Origin: JBFXEO01 sp050180015
Lineage (GTDB): Bacteria; Bacteroidota; Bacteroidia; Bacteroidales; Tenuifilaceae
NCBI GenBank assembly: GCA_050180015.1
Contig: JBFXEO010000067.1
Location: 1 to 12,794, forward strand
Length of the DNA: 12,794 bases
Reading direction: 5' to 3'
Numbering within the stretch: position 1 is the first letter of the stretch; every line of letters begins with the position of its first letter. Position numbers and translations under genes: made by a program. Below are positions 1-7,834 of the stretch, one piece after another. The notes under the pieces were generated by a model. The model was given only the letters and a program-made list of their open reading frames with translations. It ran no database searches and had not been told where the DNA came from.

Positions 1-13
1 AATTTTTCTACAG

Positions 14-673
14 ATGAAGCAGCTGCTTGTATTTGTTTTAATTTTTGCCGTATATACCGATCATGGATTTTCAAAGAAGGGTATAGCAAGCAGTAATGCT
101 GGTCAGGGCAGAATTGTTCGGTACGCCACTGACATTAAAGGGGTGGCCGAAAACACTAAGGAAATACTGGTAAATATTCTATTTCAGATTAATCCGGAAG
201 ATTCTGCCAGTAATTTTACATTTATACTTCCCGATGCAGTAAAAGTGTTGGTAACCAACTATTCCGTAAAAGTTTACGGTGTAAAAGGGGACGTTGTTTA
301 CCGGGAAAAACGAAAAAAGTTGAACTCATCGGAATTGTCGGGGTTTAATCCGTACACTTTTATTCAAAGGTTTTCTCGTGCGGGGTTAATGGTGGAATGG
401 GATTTCAGGATAGTTGTACATAACCCCAGGGGGACATACAGGTGGCCATCCATAAGTGGAGCCATTAGCCGGATAGATGAGGCTTCACTGCGGCTAATGT
501 TTGATAATGCCGGAAGTACGAAGTACGAGACTAATATGGCTACAGATGAGGAGAAGGATTTTTCATCGGGTAATTTTTTTTACCTGTGGAGTTTAAAAAA
601 ACTCACCCCTGCCGGAGGTGAGTTTAATGGCGAGTATATCGTATCGCCTTACGTGCAGCTACATTTTGAATGA
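14..673 (+). CDS. Exported DUF3857-like domain protein, stand-alone
   Basis: This 219-residue protein begins with a short hydrophobic signal-like segment (about residues 1-20, MKQLLVFVLIFAVYTDHGFS), so it is probably exported; no lipobox cysteine is seen. The rest resembles the N-terminal DUF3857 domain that usually precedes a transglutaminase-like domain in Bacteroidota. The similar pattern is a 'VKVYGVKGDVVYREKRKKL' strand, an aromatic-rich stretch, then a 'GLMVEWDFRIVVHNPRG' block, and finally a 'YLWSLKKL' motif near the C-terminus. That family is normally much longer. This protein stops right after the domain and has no transglutaminase Cys-His-Asp part. The reading frame is open to the left edge of the window, but the signal peptide supports the ATG at 14. 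It is convergent with purA, with only 4 bp between the two stop codons. The family call is from remembered sequence patterns; the function is unknown. Confidence 0.6.
   Translation: MKQLLVFVLIFAVYTDHGFSKKGIASSNAGQGRIVRYATDIKGVAENTKEILVNILFQINPEDSASNFTFILPDAVKVLVTNYSVKVYGVKGDVVYREKRKKLNSSELSGFNPYTFIQRFSRAGLMVEWDFRIVVHNPRGTYRWPSISGAISRIDEASLRLMFDNAGSTKYETNMATDEEKDFSSGNFFYLWSLKKLTPAGGEFNGEYIVSPYVQLHFE
595..625 (-). terminator. Intrinsic terminator of the purA-side transcript
   Basis: Read on the minus strand, arms of 9 bp (AAACTCACC at 617-625 and GGTGAGTTT at 599-607) form a perfect stem. Two more G-C pairs inside (608-609 with 614-615) leave a 4-nt loop and one bulge. The stem runs straight into seven T residues (complement of 595-601). 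It lies about 53 bp after the purA stop codon, where a terminator for that leftward transcript would be expected. It falls inside the coding sequence of the convergent gene at 14-673. Confidence 0.7.
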
Positions 674-677
674 TTTT

Positions 678-1946
678 TTACCTCCTGAAAATAGTGGCAT
701 CCCTATCAGGCCCTACCGATACAATTTTGACTGGAACCCCTGTTTCTGCTTCAATAAAATGGATGTAATCCTGTAATTCCTTGGGTAAATCACCCTCCGA
801 TTTAATTCCCGATATGTCTTTTTGCCAACCTTTAAGTTCCCTGTATATTGGATCGATAGGCGTATTTATATCAAAAGGAAGCCTTTTGGTTTCAAGCCCG
901 TTAACCCTGTAGGCAATGGCCACCTTTATAGTTTCAAATGTGTCTAAAACATCGGGTTTAGTCATTATTATCTGGGTAACACCGTTAAGCATGATGGCAT
1001 ACTTTAGTGCTACAAGGTCTAACCAACCACACCTCCGGGGACGACCAGTTGTTGCTCCGTATTCAGCGCCAATTTTTCGTAATTTTTCTCCAATTTCGTT
1101 TTCCTGCTCGGTGGGGAATGGCCCGGATCCTACCCGGGTGCAGTAGGCTTTCATAATTCCATACACCTCGCCAATGCTTTGCGGCGAAATGCCCAGACCA
1201 GTACATGCACCTGCACAAATGGTATTTGATGACGTAACGAAGGGGTATGAGCCAAAATCTATATCGAGGAGCGATCCCTGTGCCCCTTCGGCCAGAATTT
1301 CCCGGTTTTGCTGAAGGTACTCGTGAATTTCGTACTCAGAGTCTATCAGCTCAAATTTTTTAAGAGTTTCAATTCCGCTGAACCATGCTTCTTCGTGTTG
1401 CTCAATGTTGCTCTGGTAGTTGTACTGTTTGAGAATATCTTTATGCTTATTTTTTAGGTAGCTGTACTTTTCTGAAAAGTTAGTATCGAGTATATCGCCA
1501 ACGCGTAGCCCGTTCCGGCCCGTTTTATCCATGTAGGTTGGGCCAATTCCCTTGAGTGTTGAGCCTATTTTGCTTTTCCCCTTTGCGGCCTCTGAGGCGG
1601 CGTCCAGTTCGCGATGCGAAGGGAGTATAAGGTGTGCCTTTTTCGATATCTTCAATGTTTCTCGCAGGGTTACCCCCATTTTCTCGAGCGTGTCAATTTC
1701 CTGCGCAAATACTATGGGGTCGAGTACAACGCCATTCCCGATTATGTTGATGCAGCCCGGATGAAAAATTCCGGAGGGAATGGTGTGCAGAACATGTTTA
1801 ATGTTGTTAAACTCAAGGGAATGCCCGGCATTGGGCCCTCCCTGAAAACGTGCTATTACGCTGTAGTTCGGGGTAAGAACATCTACAACCTTACCTTTAC
1901 CCTCATCGCCCCATTGTAAGCCCAGTAAAACATCAACCTTCGCCAT
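678..1946 (-). CDS. purA: Adenylosuccinate synthetase
   Basis: PurA joins IMP and aspartate using GTP to form adenylosuccinate, the first committed step from IMP to AMP, in the cytoplasm. The 422 residues are full length for the family (E. coli about 432). Signature elements are visible: the N-terminal loop GDEGKGK (residues 13-19, with catalytic Asp14), GGPNAGH (36-42, catalytic His42), the GSTLKGIGPTYMDK block that binds IMP, TTGRPRRCGWLDL, and TKPDVLD near the C-terminal GTP-base site. The ATG at 1946 puts the first motif at the usual distance. No Shine-Dalgarno sequence is seen, as is usual for this phylum. It follows the Fur-family gene after 137 bp that contain a palindrome, so it may have separate control. 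PurA is inhibited by ppGpp in E. coli, which makes the nearby relA/spoT gene notable. Confidence 0.97.
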   Translation of the reverse strand: MAKVDVLLGLQWGDEGKGKVVDVLTPNYSVIARFQGGPNAGHSLEFNNIKHVLHTIPSGIFHPGCINIIGNGVVLDPIVFAQEIDTLEKMGVTLRETLKISKKAHLILPSHRELDAASEAAKGKSKIGSTLKGIGPTYMDKTGRNGLRVGDILDTNFSEKYSYLKNKHKDILKQYNYQSNIEQHEEAWFSGIETLKKFELIDSEYEIHEYLQQNREILAEGAQGSLLDIDFGSYPFVTSSNTICAGACTGLGISPQSIGEVYGIMKAYCTRVGSGPFPTEQENEIGEKLRKIGAEYGATTGRPRRCGWLDLVALKYAIMLNGVTQIIMTKPDVLDTFETIKVAIAYRVNGLETKRLPFDINTPIDPIYRELKGWQKDISGIKSEGDLPKELQDYIHFIEAETGVPVKIVSVGPDRDATIFRR

Positions 1947-1967
1947 AGTGTGTAATTGTTATTCTAA

Positions 1968-1975
1968 CAAAATAA
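1968..1975 (-). promoter_or_regulatory. Weak candidate -7 element for purA
   Basis: The minus strand reads TTATTTTG here, one mismatch from the Bacteroidota TAnnTTTG consensus, 21 bp upstream of the purA ATG. No good -33 TTG is visible. The expected -33 position falls inside the palindrome at 1989-2009. This is a tentative call. Confidence 0.3.
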
Positions 1976-1988
1976 AAGGACATCAAGA

Positions 1989-2009
1989 TATACTACTTTA
2001 AGTAGTATA
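1989..2009. repeat. 21-nt palindrome upstream of purA
   Basis: A perfect inverted repeat with 10-bp arms (TATACTACTT and its complement) around one central base (position 1999). It sits 42 bp upstream of the purA start and about 75 bp after the Fur-family stop codon. No T-tract follows on either strand, so it does not look like an intrinsic terminator. Its symmetry and position fit an operator for a dimeric regulator, or an RNA hairpin in the purA leader. Which regulator might bind is not known. Confidence 0.6.
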
Positions 2010-2083
2010 AAAATTCCCTTAAAATTACAAAGTTTAATGGATTTGGCGGGGAAAATTTATTAACAGAAGTTCCCTGACAGCTG

Positions 2084-2557
2084 CTAGTTTTCCAGTGTAA
2101 CCCCGTCAATTCCTTTAATACACTCGTTGCATAGGCCGTACAGGTACAGCGAATGATGTGTAATGCTGAAGTTGGAGCTTTTTTGAGCGGAGTTGAGAAT
2201 TTCCTGTATGCGGGGATCGCAGAATTCAACCACTTTGCCGCACCGGGTGCAGATTAGATGGTCGTGTTGCTTGCACTCGTAAGCTTTTTCGTACTGCGAA
2301 AAGTTTTTGCCAAATTGATGCTTTATAACCAGGCCACATTCGAGCAAAAGGTCTATTGTGTTGTAAAGTGTGGCGCGGCTAACCTGGTAGTTCTTGTTCT
2401 TCATTTGAATATAGAGCGTTTCTATATCAAAATGGCTATCGTGCGAGTATATTTCTTCGAGTATGGCAAATCGTTCAGGGGTTTTTCTGTGCCCCTTGCG
2501 TTCTAAGTAATCGGTTAGTATGCGTTTTACTACGTTTTTCGTATCGTTACAAACCAT
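2084..2557 (-). CDS. Fur-family metal-responsive transcriptional regulator
   Basis: A 157-residue cytoplasmic DNA-binding repressor of the Fur superfamily, usual length. The winged helix lies at about residues 20-85, with the recognition helix around QVSRATLYNTIDLL. The dimerisation domain carries the metal residues: E90 (in QYEKAYE), H98 and H100 in KQHDH, E111 after the first Cys pair, and H134/H135. Two structural zinc pairs are present, CTRC (103-106) and CNEC (143-146). Glutamate rather than aspartate at residue 111 is more Fur-like than PerR-like, but the metal or signal cannot be settled from sequence. It is flanked by relA/spoT (98 bp upstream) and purA (137 bp downstream). A good -7 element lies upstream, so it is probably transcribed on its own at least in part. 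The start at 2557 is the only ATG giving a full N-terminal helix. Confidence 0.92.
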   Translation of the reverse strand: MVCNDTKNVVKRILTDYLERKGHRKTPERFAILEEIYSHDSHFDIETLYIQMKNKNYQVSRATLYNTIDLLLECGLVIKHQFGKNFSQYEKAYECKQHDHLICTRCGKVVEFCDPRIQEILNSAQKSSNFSITHHSLYLYGLCNECIKGIDGVTLEN

Positions 2558-2582
2558 GGCTATTTAGTCCCATTTTAAATAA

Positions 2583-2590
2583 CAAATTTA
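2583..2590 (-). promoter_or_regulatory. Promoter -7 element of the Fur-family gene
   Basis: The minus strand reads TAAATTTG, an exact match to the Bacteroidota TAnnTTTG -7 consensus, 25 bp upstream of the regulator's ATG. The -33 region is poor: no TTG lies 17-23 bp upstream, only AT-rich sequence with a GTTTAC about 14 bp away. Confidence 0.5.
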
Positions 2591-2655
2591 GCAAAAGCTT
2601 TTTAGTAAACGTTACGGGTAAGACATTTCTCTTAACAAATTATTGCGAATTTTGT

Positions 2656-4890
2656 TTATTCGTCAAATTTGTCCATTCGCTTTACGTTATCCATTCCTTT
2701 AATTTTCATTAAGTTCATAATAAGGTTGTTTAAATGGGTAACGTCGTGAATATACAGGTCGATAAATCCTTCGAATATACCGTCGTGGCTTTCGATGTGG
2801 AACTTGCGGATATTCACCATCAGCTCCTCGGATATAACTTTGGTTATTTCGTTGATAATGCCAATTCTGTCCATGCCCTTTACTTCTATCCTGGCAAGGA
2901 ACGATAGCATTTTATGCGTGGTCCACTTGGCGCTAACAATTCTGTCGCCGTACTGCGACATAAGCCGGATAGCCTCGGAGCAGGTTGCTTTGTGAATGAT
3001 TACCATCTCTTCGGGTGAAACGTAGCCGATAACTTCATCGCCGGGAATGGGGTTGCAACACCGGGCAATGACGTACGAGGGGTTTTCGTCGTCAACATTC
3101 TCGTTCAGCAGGAATGGCTTTTTGGTGTCAATTTTAAAGGGGGTATTTGTATCGGTCGCGTACTTGCCCTTTTTGCTTAGCTGTAGCTGCCAGTAGCGAA
3201 TCCACTTGTTTTTTGTATTCTTTTTCAGGATACGCTTGAGGTTGTCAAGGGTAATTAATCCCGATCCTATTTTGCTGTATAGCTCATCTTTTGAGTAAAC
3301 CTCGTAGGCTGGTAGTATTTTTTTGAATACTCTTGATGAGGGTTGAATGCCGAGTTCGGTCAGCTTAACTTCAAGAATGTCTTTCCCTTTTTCAATCCGG
3401 TTTTTGGTTTCGGTTTTAAGGGCATTTTTTATTGATGCTTTTGCTTTTGCAGTGGTGGCGTAGTTGAGTAATTCCCACGTAGGCTTTTGGGAGGCCGCCG
3501 TGATTATCTCAATTTGGTCGCCGCTATTTATCTGGTAGCTGAGGGGTACCAGCTTGTGGTTTACCTTTGCGCCAATTGCCTTGTTCCCAACCTCTGTGTG
3601 AATGTCGTAGGCAAAGTCAAGTGCCGTTGCACCTTTGGGGAGCGAGCGGGTTTCGCCCTTGGGGGTGAAAACAACAATTTCGGATGTGAATAGGTTTAGC
3701 TTAAATTCATCGAGAAATTCAAGGGCATTTTCCTGTGGATTTTCGAGCATTTCCCGTACACGTTTTATCCACTTGTCCAGCTCATTTTCCTGGTTGCTTG
3801 AATCCATTTCCTTGTATTTCCAGTGGGCTGCAAACCCTCGCTCGGCAATATCGTCCATTCTGCGGGAGCGAATTTGAACCTCAACCCAATGACCGCTGGG
3901 CCCCATTACCGTGCAGTGAAGAGCCTCATAGCCATTCGCTTTTGGCGTGCTTACCCAGTCGCGTAGCCTGTCGGGTTTGGGTTTGTAGATGTCCGTTATG
4001 ACTGAGTATATATTCCAGCACTGGGTTTTTTCGGGAATGTGCGGGTAGGGGTTAAACACTATTCGTATGGCCAGCAAATCGTATATCTCTTCGAAGGAAA
4101 CATTTTTGGTTTGAATTTTTTTCCAGATGGAGTAAACCGACTTTGGCCTGCCATTTATTTCAAAATCGATGTTATTTTCCTCTAGTTTTCTGATTATTGG
4201 CAGCGAGAAATGGTTTATTTGCTGTATCCTCTTTTTTTCGTTATCGGCAATTTTGCTTCTAATCTCCTCGTAAGCCAGGGGAAATCTGTACTTGAGGCTC
4301 AAATCTTCCAGTTCGGTTTTTATGGCGTAAAGCCCAAGCCGGTGGGCGAGCGGAGCGTACATGTATATTGTTTCGCTGGCAATCTTCATTTGCTTGTTGG
4401 TTGCCAGCGAATCGAGCGTTCGCATGTTGTGTAGCCTGTCGGCTATTTTTATGAGTATTACACGGATATCATCGGCCAGGGTGAGAAGTATTTTCCGGAA
4501 ATTCTCGGCTTGCAGGGTTGAGTTCGCGTCAAAAACATCGGTAATTTTGGTTAATCCATCAATAATGGAGGCAATCTTTTTCCCGAACATGCGCTCAATA
4601 TCCTCGATGGTGTAATCGGTATCTTCAACCACATCGTGCAGCAGGGCGCAGGCCATAGCTTTGGCGCCTAACCCAATTTCGTTGGTTACTATTTTTGCAA
4701 CGGCTATTGGGTGCAATATGTAGGGTTCTCCTGATTTCCTCCGGACGCCTTTGTGCGCCTCGTTTGCCAGGTTGAACGCTTTGTGAATTAGCTTTTGGTC
4801 TTCTTCGGAGTTACAGCGGGTACAGCTCTGGAGCAGATCTTCAAAGTGCGATTGTATTAAAAGTTTTTCCTCTTCGGTCTGAAGGTTCAT
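2656..4890 (-). CDS. Bifunctional (p)ppGpp synthetase/hydrolase, RelA/SpoT (Rel) family
   Basis: A 744-residue long RSH enzyme that makes and degrades the stringent-response alarmone (p)ppGpp. Domains in order: HD hydrolase (about residues 35-190) with an intact metal site, H60, HD at 85-86, ED at 89-90 and D151 in DRLHNMRT; synthetase (about 230-360) with GRPKSVYSIWKK and YEALH, plus RLRD at 308-311, a version of the basic RxKD loop of bifunctional enzymes rather than the acidic ExDD of RelA; TGS (about 403-465); a Cys-containing region with RCCNPIPGDE (from 610); and an ACT domain (about 665-740). The intact HD site argues for real hydrolase activity. The usual EVQIRT is EVQIRS here and the following MH is MD, so check both against relatives. 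It starts 27 bp after the upstream stop codon, which suggests co-transcription with the sorting-domain protein and the M16 genes. Confidence 0.95.
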   Translation of the reverse strand: MNLQTEEEKLLIQSHFEDLLQSCTRCNSEEDQKLIHKAFNLANEAHKGVRRKSGEPYILHPIAVAKIVTNEIGLGAKAMACALLHDVVEDTDYTIEDIERMFGKKIASIIDGLTKITDVFDANSTLQAENFRKILLTLADDIRVILIKIADRLHNMRTLDSLATNKQMKIASETIYMYAPLAHRLGLYAIKTELEDLSLKYRFPLAYEEIRSKIADNEKKRIQQINHFSLPIIRKLEENNIDFEINGRPKSVYSIWKKIQTKNVSFEEIYDLLAIRIVFNPYPHIPEKTQCWNIYSVITDIYKPKPDRLRDWVSTPKANGYEALHCTVMGPSGHWVEVQIRSRRMDDIAERGFAAHWKYKEMDSSNQENELDKWIKRVREMLENPQENALEFLDEFKLNLFTSEIVVFTPKGETRSLPKGATALDFAYDIHTEVGNKAIGAKVNHKLVPLSYQINSGDQIEIITAASQKPTWELLNYATTAKAKASIKNALKTETKNRIEKGKDILEVKLTELGIQPSSRVFKKILPAYEVYSKDELYSKIGSGLITLDNLKRILKKNTKNKWIRYWQLQLSKKGKYATDTNTPFKIDTKKPFLLNENVDDENPSYVIARCCNPIPGDEVIGYVSPEEMVIIHKATCSEAIRLMSQYGDRIVSAKWTTHKMLSFLARIEVKGMDRIGIINEITKVISEELMVNIRKFHIESHDGIFEGFIDLYIHDVTHLNNLIMNLMKIKGMDNVKRMDKFDE

Positions 4891-4917
4891 ATTTACAGGT
4901 GATTGTTGGTTAGTATT

Positions 4918-6519
4918 CTACTTTTTGGGATAAACTACTGAAACACTTCCATCTTTTACTACATTGCCGGAGCTGCTGGTGTGAATAACGAGTCTATATA
5001 TGTAAGTCCCCTCCTTAACGTATTTGCCTGTATTATCCTGCCCTGTCCAGCCTTGGTTCCCATGATAGATTACGGCTCCCCACCTGTTGTAAATTGTGAG
5101 CTCGTAGGTGGCATCAAAATCGATAATTGGCTCGAAGCGTGCACGCGAACGCCCGTTATTGGTGACAGTGCTATACGGCGATATTGAATTTGGCATTATA
5201 ATGTTGGGATGAATTTCGACAGCTGCGTTCCGGGATCGGCAGAACGTTATGCTGGAATTGTCTGGTTCCCGTTCCTCTGCTTCAACGTAGTATTTGAACT
5301 GAATTTTATAGAGAGGGTCGTGCCTCTTGAATTCGGAAAGATCGTCATCCAGCGCATTTCCCAATATGCCGGAGGCTGCTATGCTGAGTTCTCCCAGGCC
5401 TGTAACATCGTCATTTTGCGTGTAGGCTCTGCGGTAAACGGTGTATTCCACCCTATTCCCCAGCCTATCGGGTTTTCTCCGGGTGTCAACCATTAGTGTG
5501 TCCCATTCCAGGTGTACCGCTGTACCCTTCGCCCTTATCCTTGGAATTATCGTATTGCAAAGGTTTGAAACGGAGATAACATCGTTGCAACCGTTGTAGG
5601 CATCGAGTTTGTAGTAAAATTTTCGTGTTCGTGAAGCCCAGGTGTCGGTTGAATCTATGGTCGATGTTTGGGTGGAACCGGAGAACTCTTCAATAGCTTT
5701 AGCCGTGAAAAGACTCTGAATGGAGTCTGCCTGTTCCCATCGAATGATCTTAAAGTTGGTTATTTCGGTGGCAGGGTCAATGGTGTAGTAAATACTATTG
5801 CCATTATCCCCCGATGTGATGGAATCTATGGACATGTAGCTTGGCCTGATGGCCATTCTTGTGAAGATACGGTGAAGGTTTGAGTATGTTGTATAGTAGG
5901 GAGTATATTTTTTTCGGGCTGCCAGGTAGAAGTAGTAATTCCTATTTTCGGCTACATTTTTTATGCTGTAGGTACTGGTTGTCCACATAATGCTATCGAC
6001 AAGGGTGAACGATGACCAATCGGTAGTTATGTATAGCTTGTAGTAGTCGTAAGTGTCGTTGTTTTTCCATCCCTCGTAGTTGTTCCACGTCAAATCTATT
6101 TTTGCATTGCAGCTGTCGTATTTAGAGGTAAGCCATATTTGTGCATGTGCAGATGTTTGCCGGCTGGGTTCAGTAATCCCGAGTGAGGCAATTTTATAGT
6201 ACAACCGTGATAGATTTCCGTTGGAGTTAATATCGGCGAATTGGAATGTGTTCTGGTCAACAGTGTCTATTTCAAAGTAGTTGTCGTTTCCCTGTGTGTC
6301 GTCTATTATACGCTTGTATATTATATACCCAATGGGGTTGGGGTACTGAGGGTCATATCTTGGTGCGGTCCAGAATAGCGATGGCTGCCCGGTGGCGGGA
6401 TCAATGGTCATGTAGTCGAATGTTGGCTCGTTGGGTTTGGTGTATGTTTGAGAGAGCCCGGTTATGCCCGTTGTTAAACAAATAGCTAGCAATACAGTAA
6501 TTCTTGTCCTCATGGCCAT
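4918..6519 (-). CDS. Secreted protein with fibronectin-like repeats and type IX (type B) C-terminal sorting domain
   Basis: A 533-residue exported protein. An N-terminal signal peptide (about residues 1-24, MAMRTRITVLLAICLTTGIT then GLSQ) should carry it to the periplasm. The C-terminal ~97 residues (437-533) match the gliding-motility-associated / type B sorting domain of the type IX secretion system: YELTIYNRWG (NRWG at 478-481), GWTGQDNTGKYVKEGTYIYRL and a final beta strand. The middle (about 30-435) is rich in beta strands, Tyr, Asp and Thr, with repeated patterns such as 'YYKIASLG', 'YKLYI' and 'YYVEAEE' that fit several fibronectin type III-like modules. No catalytic motif is seen, so the role at the cell surface is unknown; adhesion or scaffold is only a guess. 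Two ATGs lie six bases apart (6519 and 6513); either gives a good signal peptide. It starts 5 bp after the upstream M16 gene. Confidence 0.88.
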   Translation of the reverse strand: MAMRTRITVLLAICLTTGITGLSQTYTKPNEPTFDYMTIDPATGQPSLFWTAPRYDPQYPNPIGYIIYKRIIDDTQGNDNYFEIDTVDQNTFQFADINSNGNLSRLYYKIASLGITEPSRQTSAHAQIWLTSKYDSCNAKIDLTWNNYEGWKNNDTYDYYKLYITTDWSSFTLVDSIMWTTSTYSIKNVAENRNYYFYLAARKKYTPYYTTYSNLHRIFTRMAIRPSYMSIDSITSGDNGNSIYYTIDPATEITNFKIIRWEQADSIQSLFTAKAIEEFSGSTQTSTIDSTDTWASRTRKFYYKLDAYNGCNDVISVSNLCNTIIPRIRAKGTAVHLEWDTLMVDTRRKPDRLGNRVEYTVYRRAYTQNDDVTGLGELSIAASGILGNALDDDLSEFKRHDPLYKIQFKYYVEAEEREPDNSSITFCRSRNAAVEIHPNIIMPNSISPYSTVTNNGRSRARFEPIIDFDATYELTIYNRWGAVIYHGNQGWTGQDNTGKYVKEGTYIYRLVIHTSSSGNVVKDGSVSVVYPKK

Positions 6520-6524
6520 TCAAT

Positions 6525-7817
6525 TTAATTTTTATCCATTCTGCCGGCTACACTTTCCACAAAATCGGATTTGCCTAAATACAGGTTGGCTAAATCCATG
6601 AGCTGTCCCGATGTTATTGTGTTTATAGTTTCTATGGTGCGCTCAAAAAATGTGTAATCGAGATTATTGTACTCGTAAAGCCCTGCAATGCTATCGGCAA
6701 TGGCAAAGGGCCCGTCAAAGGTACGGAGCATTTCGCCAACCAGGTGATTTTTTACCAGATCGAGTTCATCCTGCGGTATTCTTTGATTGCAGAGGGTGTT
6801 TATTTCCTTGTATATCTCTTTAAGCGTAGCGGTTGTAAAGTCCACCCCAACCTCGGTTCCCACTAAGAATACAGCAGAATCCTTGAAAGGCAGTATGGTT
6901 GATGAAATTCCGTAGGTGTAGCCCTTTTCTTCGCGGATGTTCCGCATTAACCTCGATCCAAAATATCCTCCCAGTACGGTATTAAGAATCATTAATCCCG
7001 GGAAATCGGGATGGTTCCGGTTTATTGTTTGCTTACCAATTCTGATGGCCGACTGTAGTGCATCGTTTTTAGGGGAAAAAACTCTTTGTTGTGGGGAACC
7101 TTCCGGTGCAGGCAATGCCGGGCAATGTAGAGTTGATGCGCCAAAGGGTACTTTGCCCAGCAATTCCTCTACGATCTTGATTTCCCTGTCGGATATTTTC
7201 CCCGCTAAAATTATGAAGCAGCCATTTGATGCGTGAAACTGGTTATGGAAAGCAATAATGGATTCGGCGGTCAGATTGTCGAAATCTTCGGGTGCTGCGT
7301 ACGATCCGTACGGGTGTTGGCTGCCAAATATCGAGCTGAAAAAGTTCTGCCGGGCTGTGGTTACAACTTTTTCGAGTTCAACTATCAGAGCCTGCTTTCC
7401 CTTCTTTTTAAAAATTTCGAGTTCACTTTCGGGGTAGATGGGGTTGAGCATCATATCGGAAAGCAGGCTGAGCGATTGTTCCAGAAATTTGTTGGTTGAG
7501 TAAAGGGTAAGCGAGGCAAAATCGCGATCAAAGGAGTGTTCCTGAAAGCTTCCGTAAAAGTCGAACATTTCGGCAATTTGGTGCGATGTTTTGCTGTTGG
7601 TTCCCTCGCTGAGTAGCGAAATAGCACCCCATGCCGCTATGGCCTGTTGCTGGTAGCGTGTTCCGGCATTAAAAATAATTTCAATTTTCGATACGTCTTG
7701 GCTCCCGGCATTGATGGCAACCAGCCGTGCCCCGTTGGCCAGCTTGATGTGCTGAGTTTGCGGAATATGAATTTTCCCCACTGTAATTCTTTCTGGTGCT
7801 TTGGTTCTGTTGAGCAT
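6525..7817 (-). CDS. M16 peptidase family protein, non-catalytic (R/Y) subunit
   Basis: A 430-residue M16B-type protein with the two-lobed fold expected for the family (usual length about 410-440). The place of the zinc motif HxxEH in the first half reads LLSEGTNSK, so the zinc site is missing and it should not be an active peptidase alone. The second half keeps the substrate-binding motif GSRLMRNIREEKGYTYGISS (about 287-306, with R295 and Y302), as in the partner subunit of two-gene M16 enzymes. No signal peptide is seen, so it is probably cytoplasmic. It begins 17 bp after the catalytic M16 gene and ends 5 bp before the sorting-domain gene. By analogy with heterodimeric M16 enzymes the two proteins likely form one peptidase that degrades peptides; the substrate is not known. 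Confidence 0.92.
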   Translation of the reverse strand: MLNRTKAPERITVGKIHIPQTQHIKLANGARLVAINAGSQDVSKIEIIFNAGTRYQQQAIAAWGAISLLSEGTNSKTSHQIAEMFDFYGSFQEHSFDRDFASLTLYSTNKFLEQSLSLLSDMMLNPIYPESELEIFKKKGKQALIVELEKVVTTARQNFFSSIFGSQHPYGSYAAPEDFDNLTAESIIAFHNQFHASNGCFIILAGKISDREIKIVEELLGKVPFGASTLHCPALPAPEGSPQQRVFSPKNDALQSAIRIGKQTINRNHPDFPGLMILNTVLGGYFGSRLMRNIREEKGYTYGISSTILPFKDSAVFLVGTEVGVDFTTATLKEIYKEINTLCNQRIPQDELDLVKNHLVGEMLRTFDGPFAIADSIAGLYEYNNLDYTFFERTIETINTITSGQLMDLANLYLGKSDFVESVAGRMDKN

Positions 7818-7834
7818 TGCTGTGTCGCTTGTTT

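Noticed and set aside
2591..2615. Possible Fur box upstream of the Fur-family gene (AAAAGCTTTT and GTAAACGTTAC)
   Set aside because: Short AT-rich palindromes that do not fit a known Fur box; chance is a good explanation.
3735..4001. 88-residue plus-strand open frame
   Set aside because: Antisense to the RelA/SpoT synthetase domain; Cys, Pro and Ser rich composition typical of a shadow.
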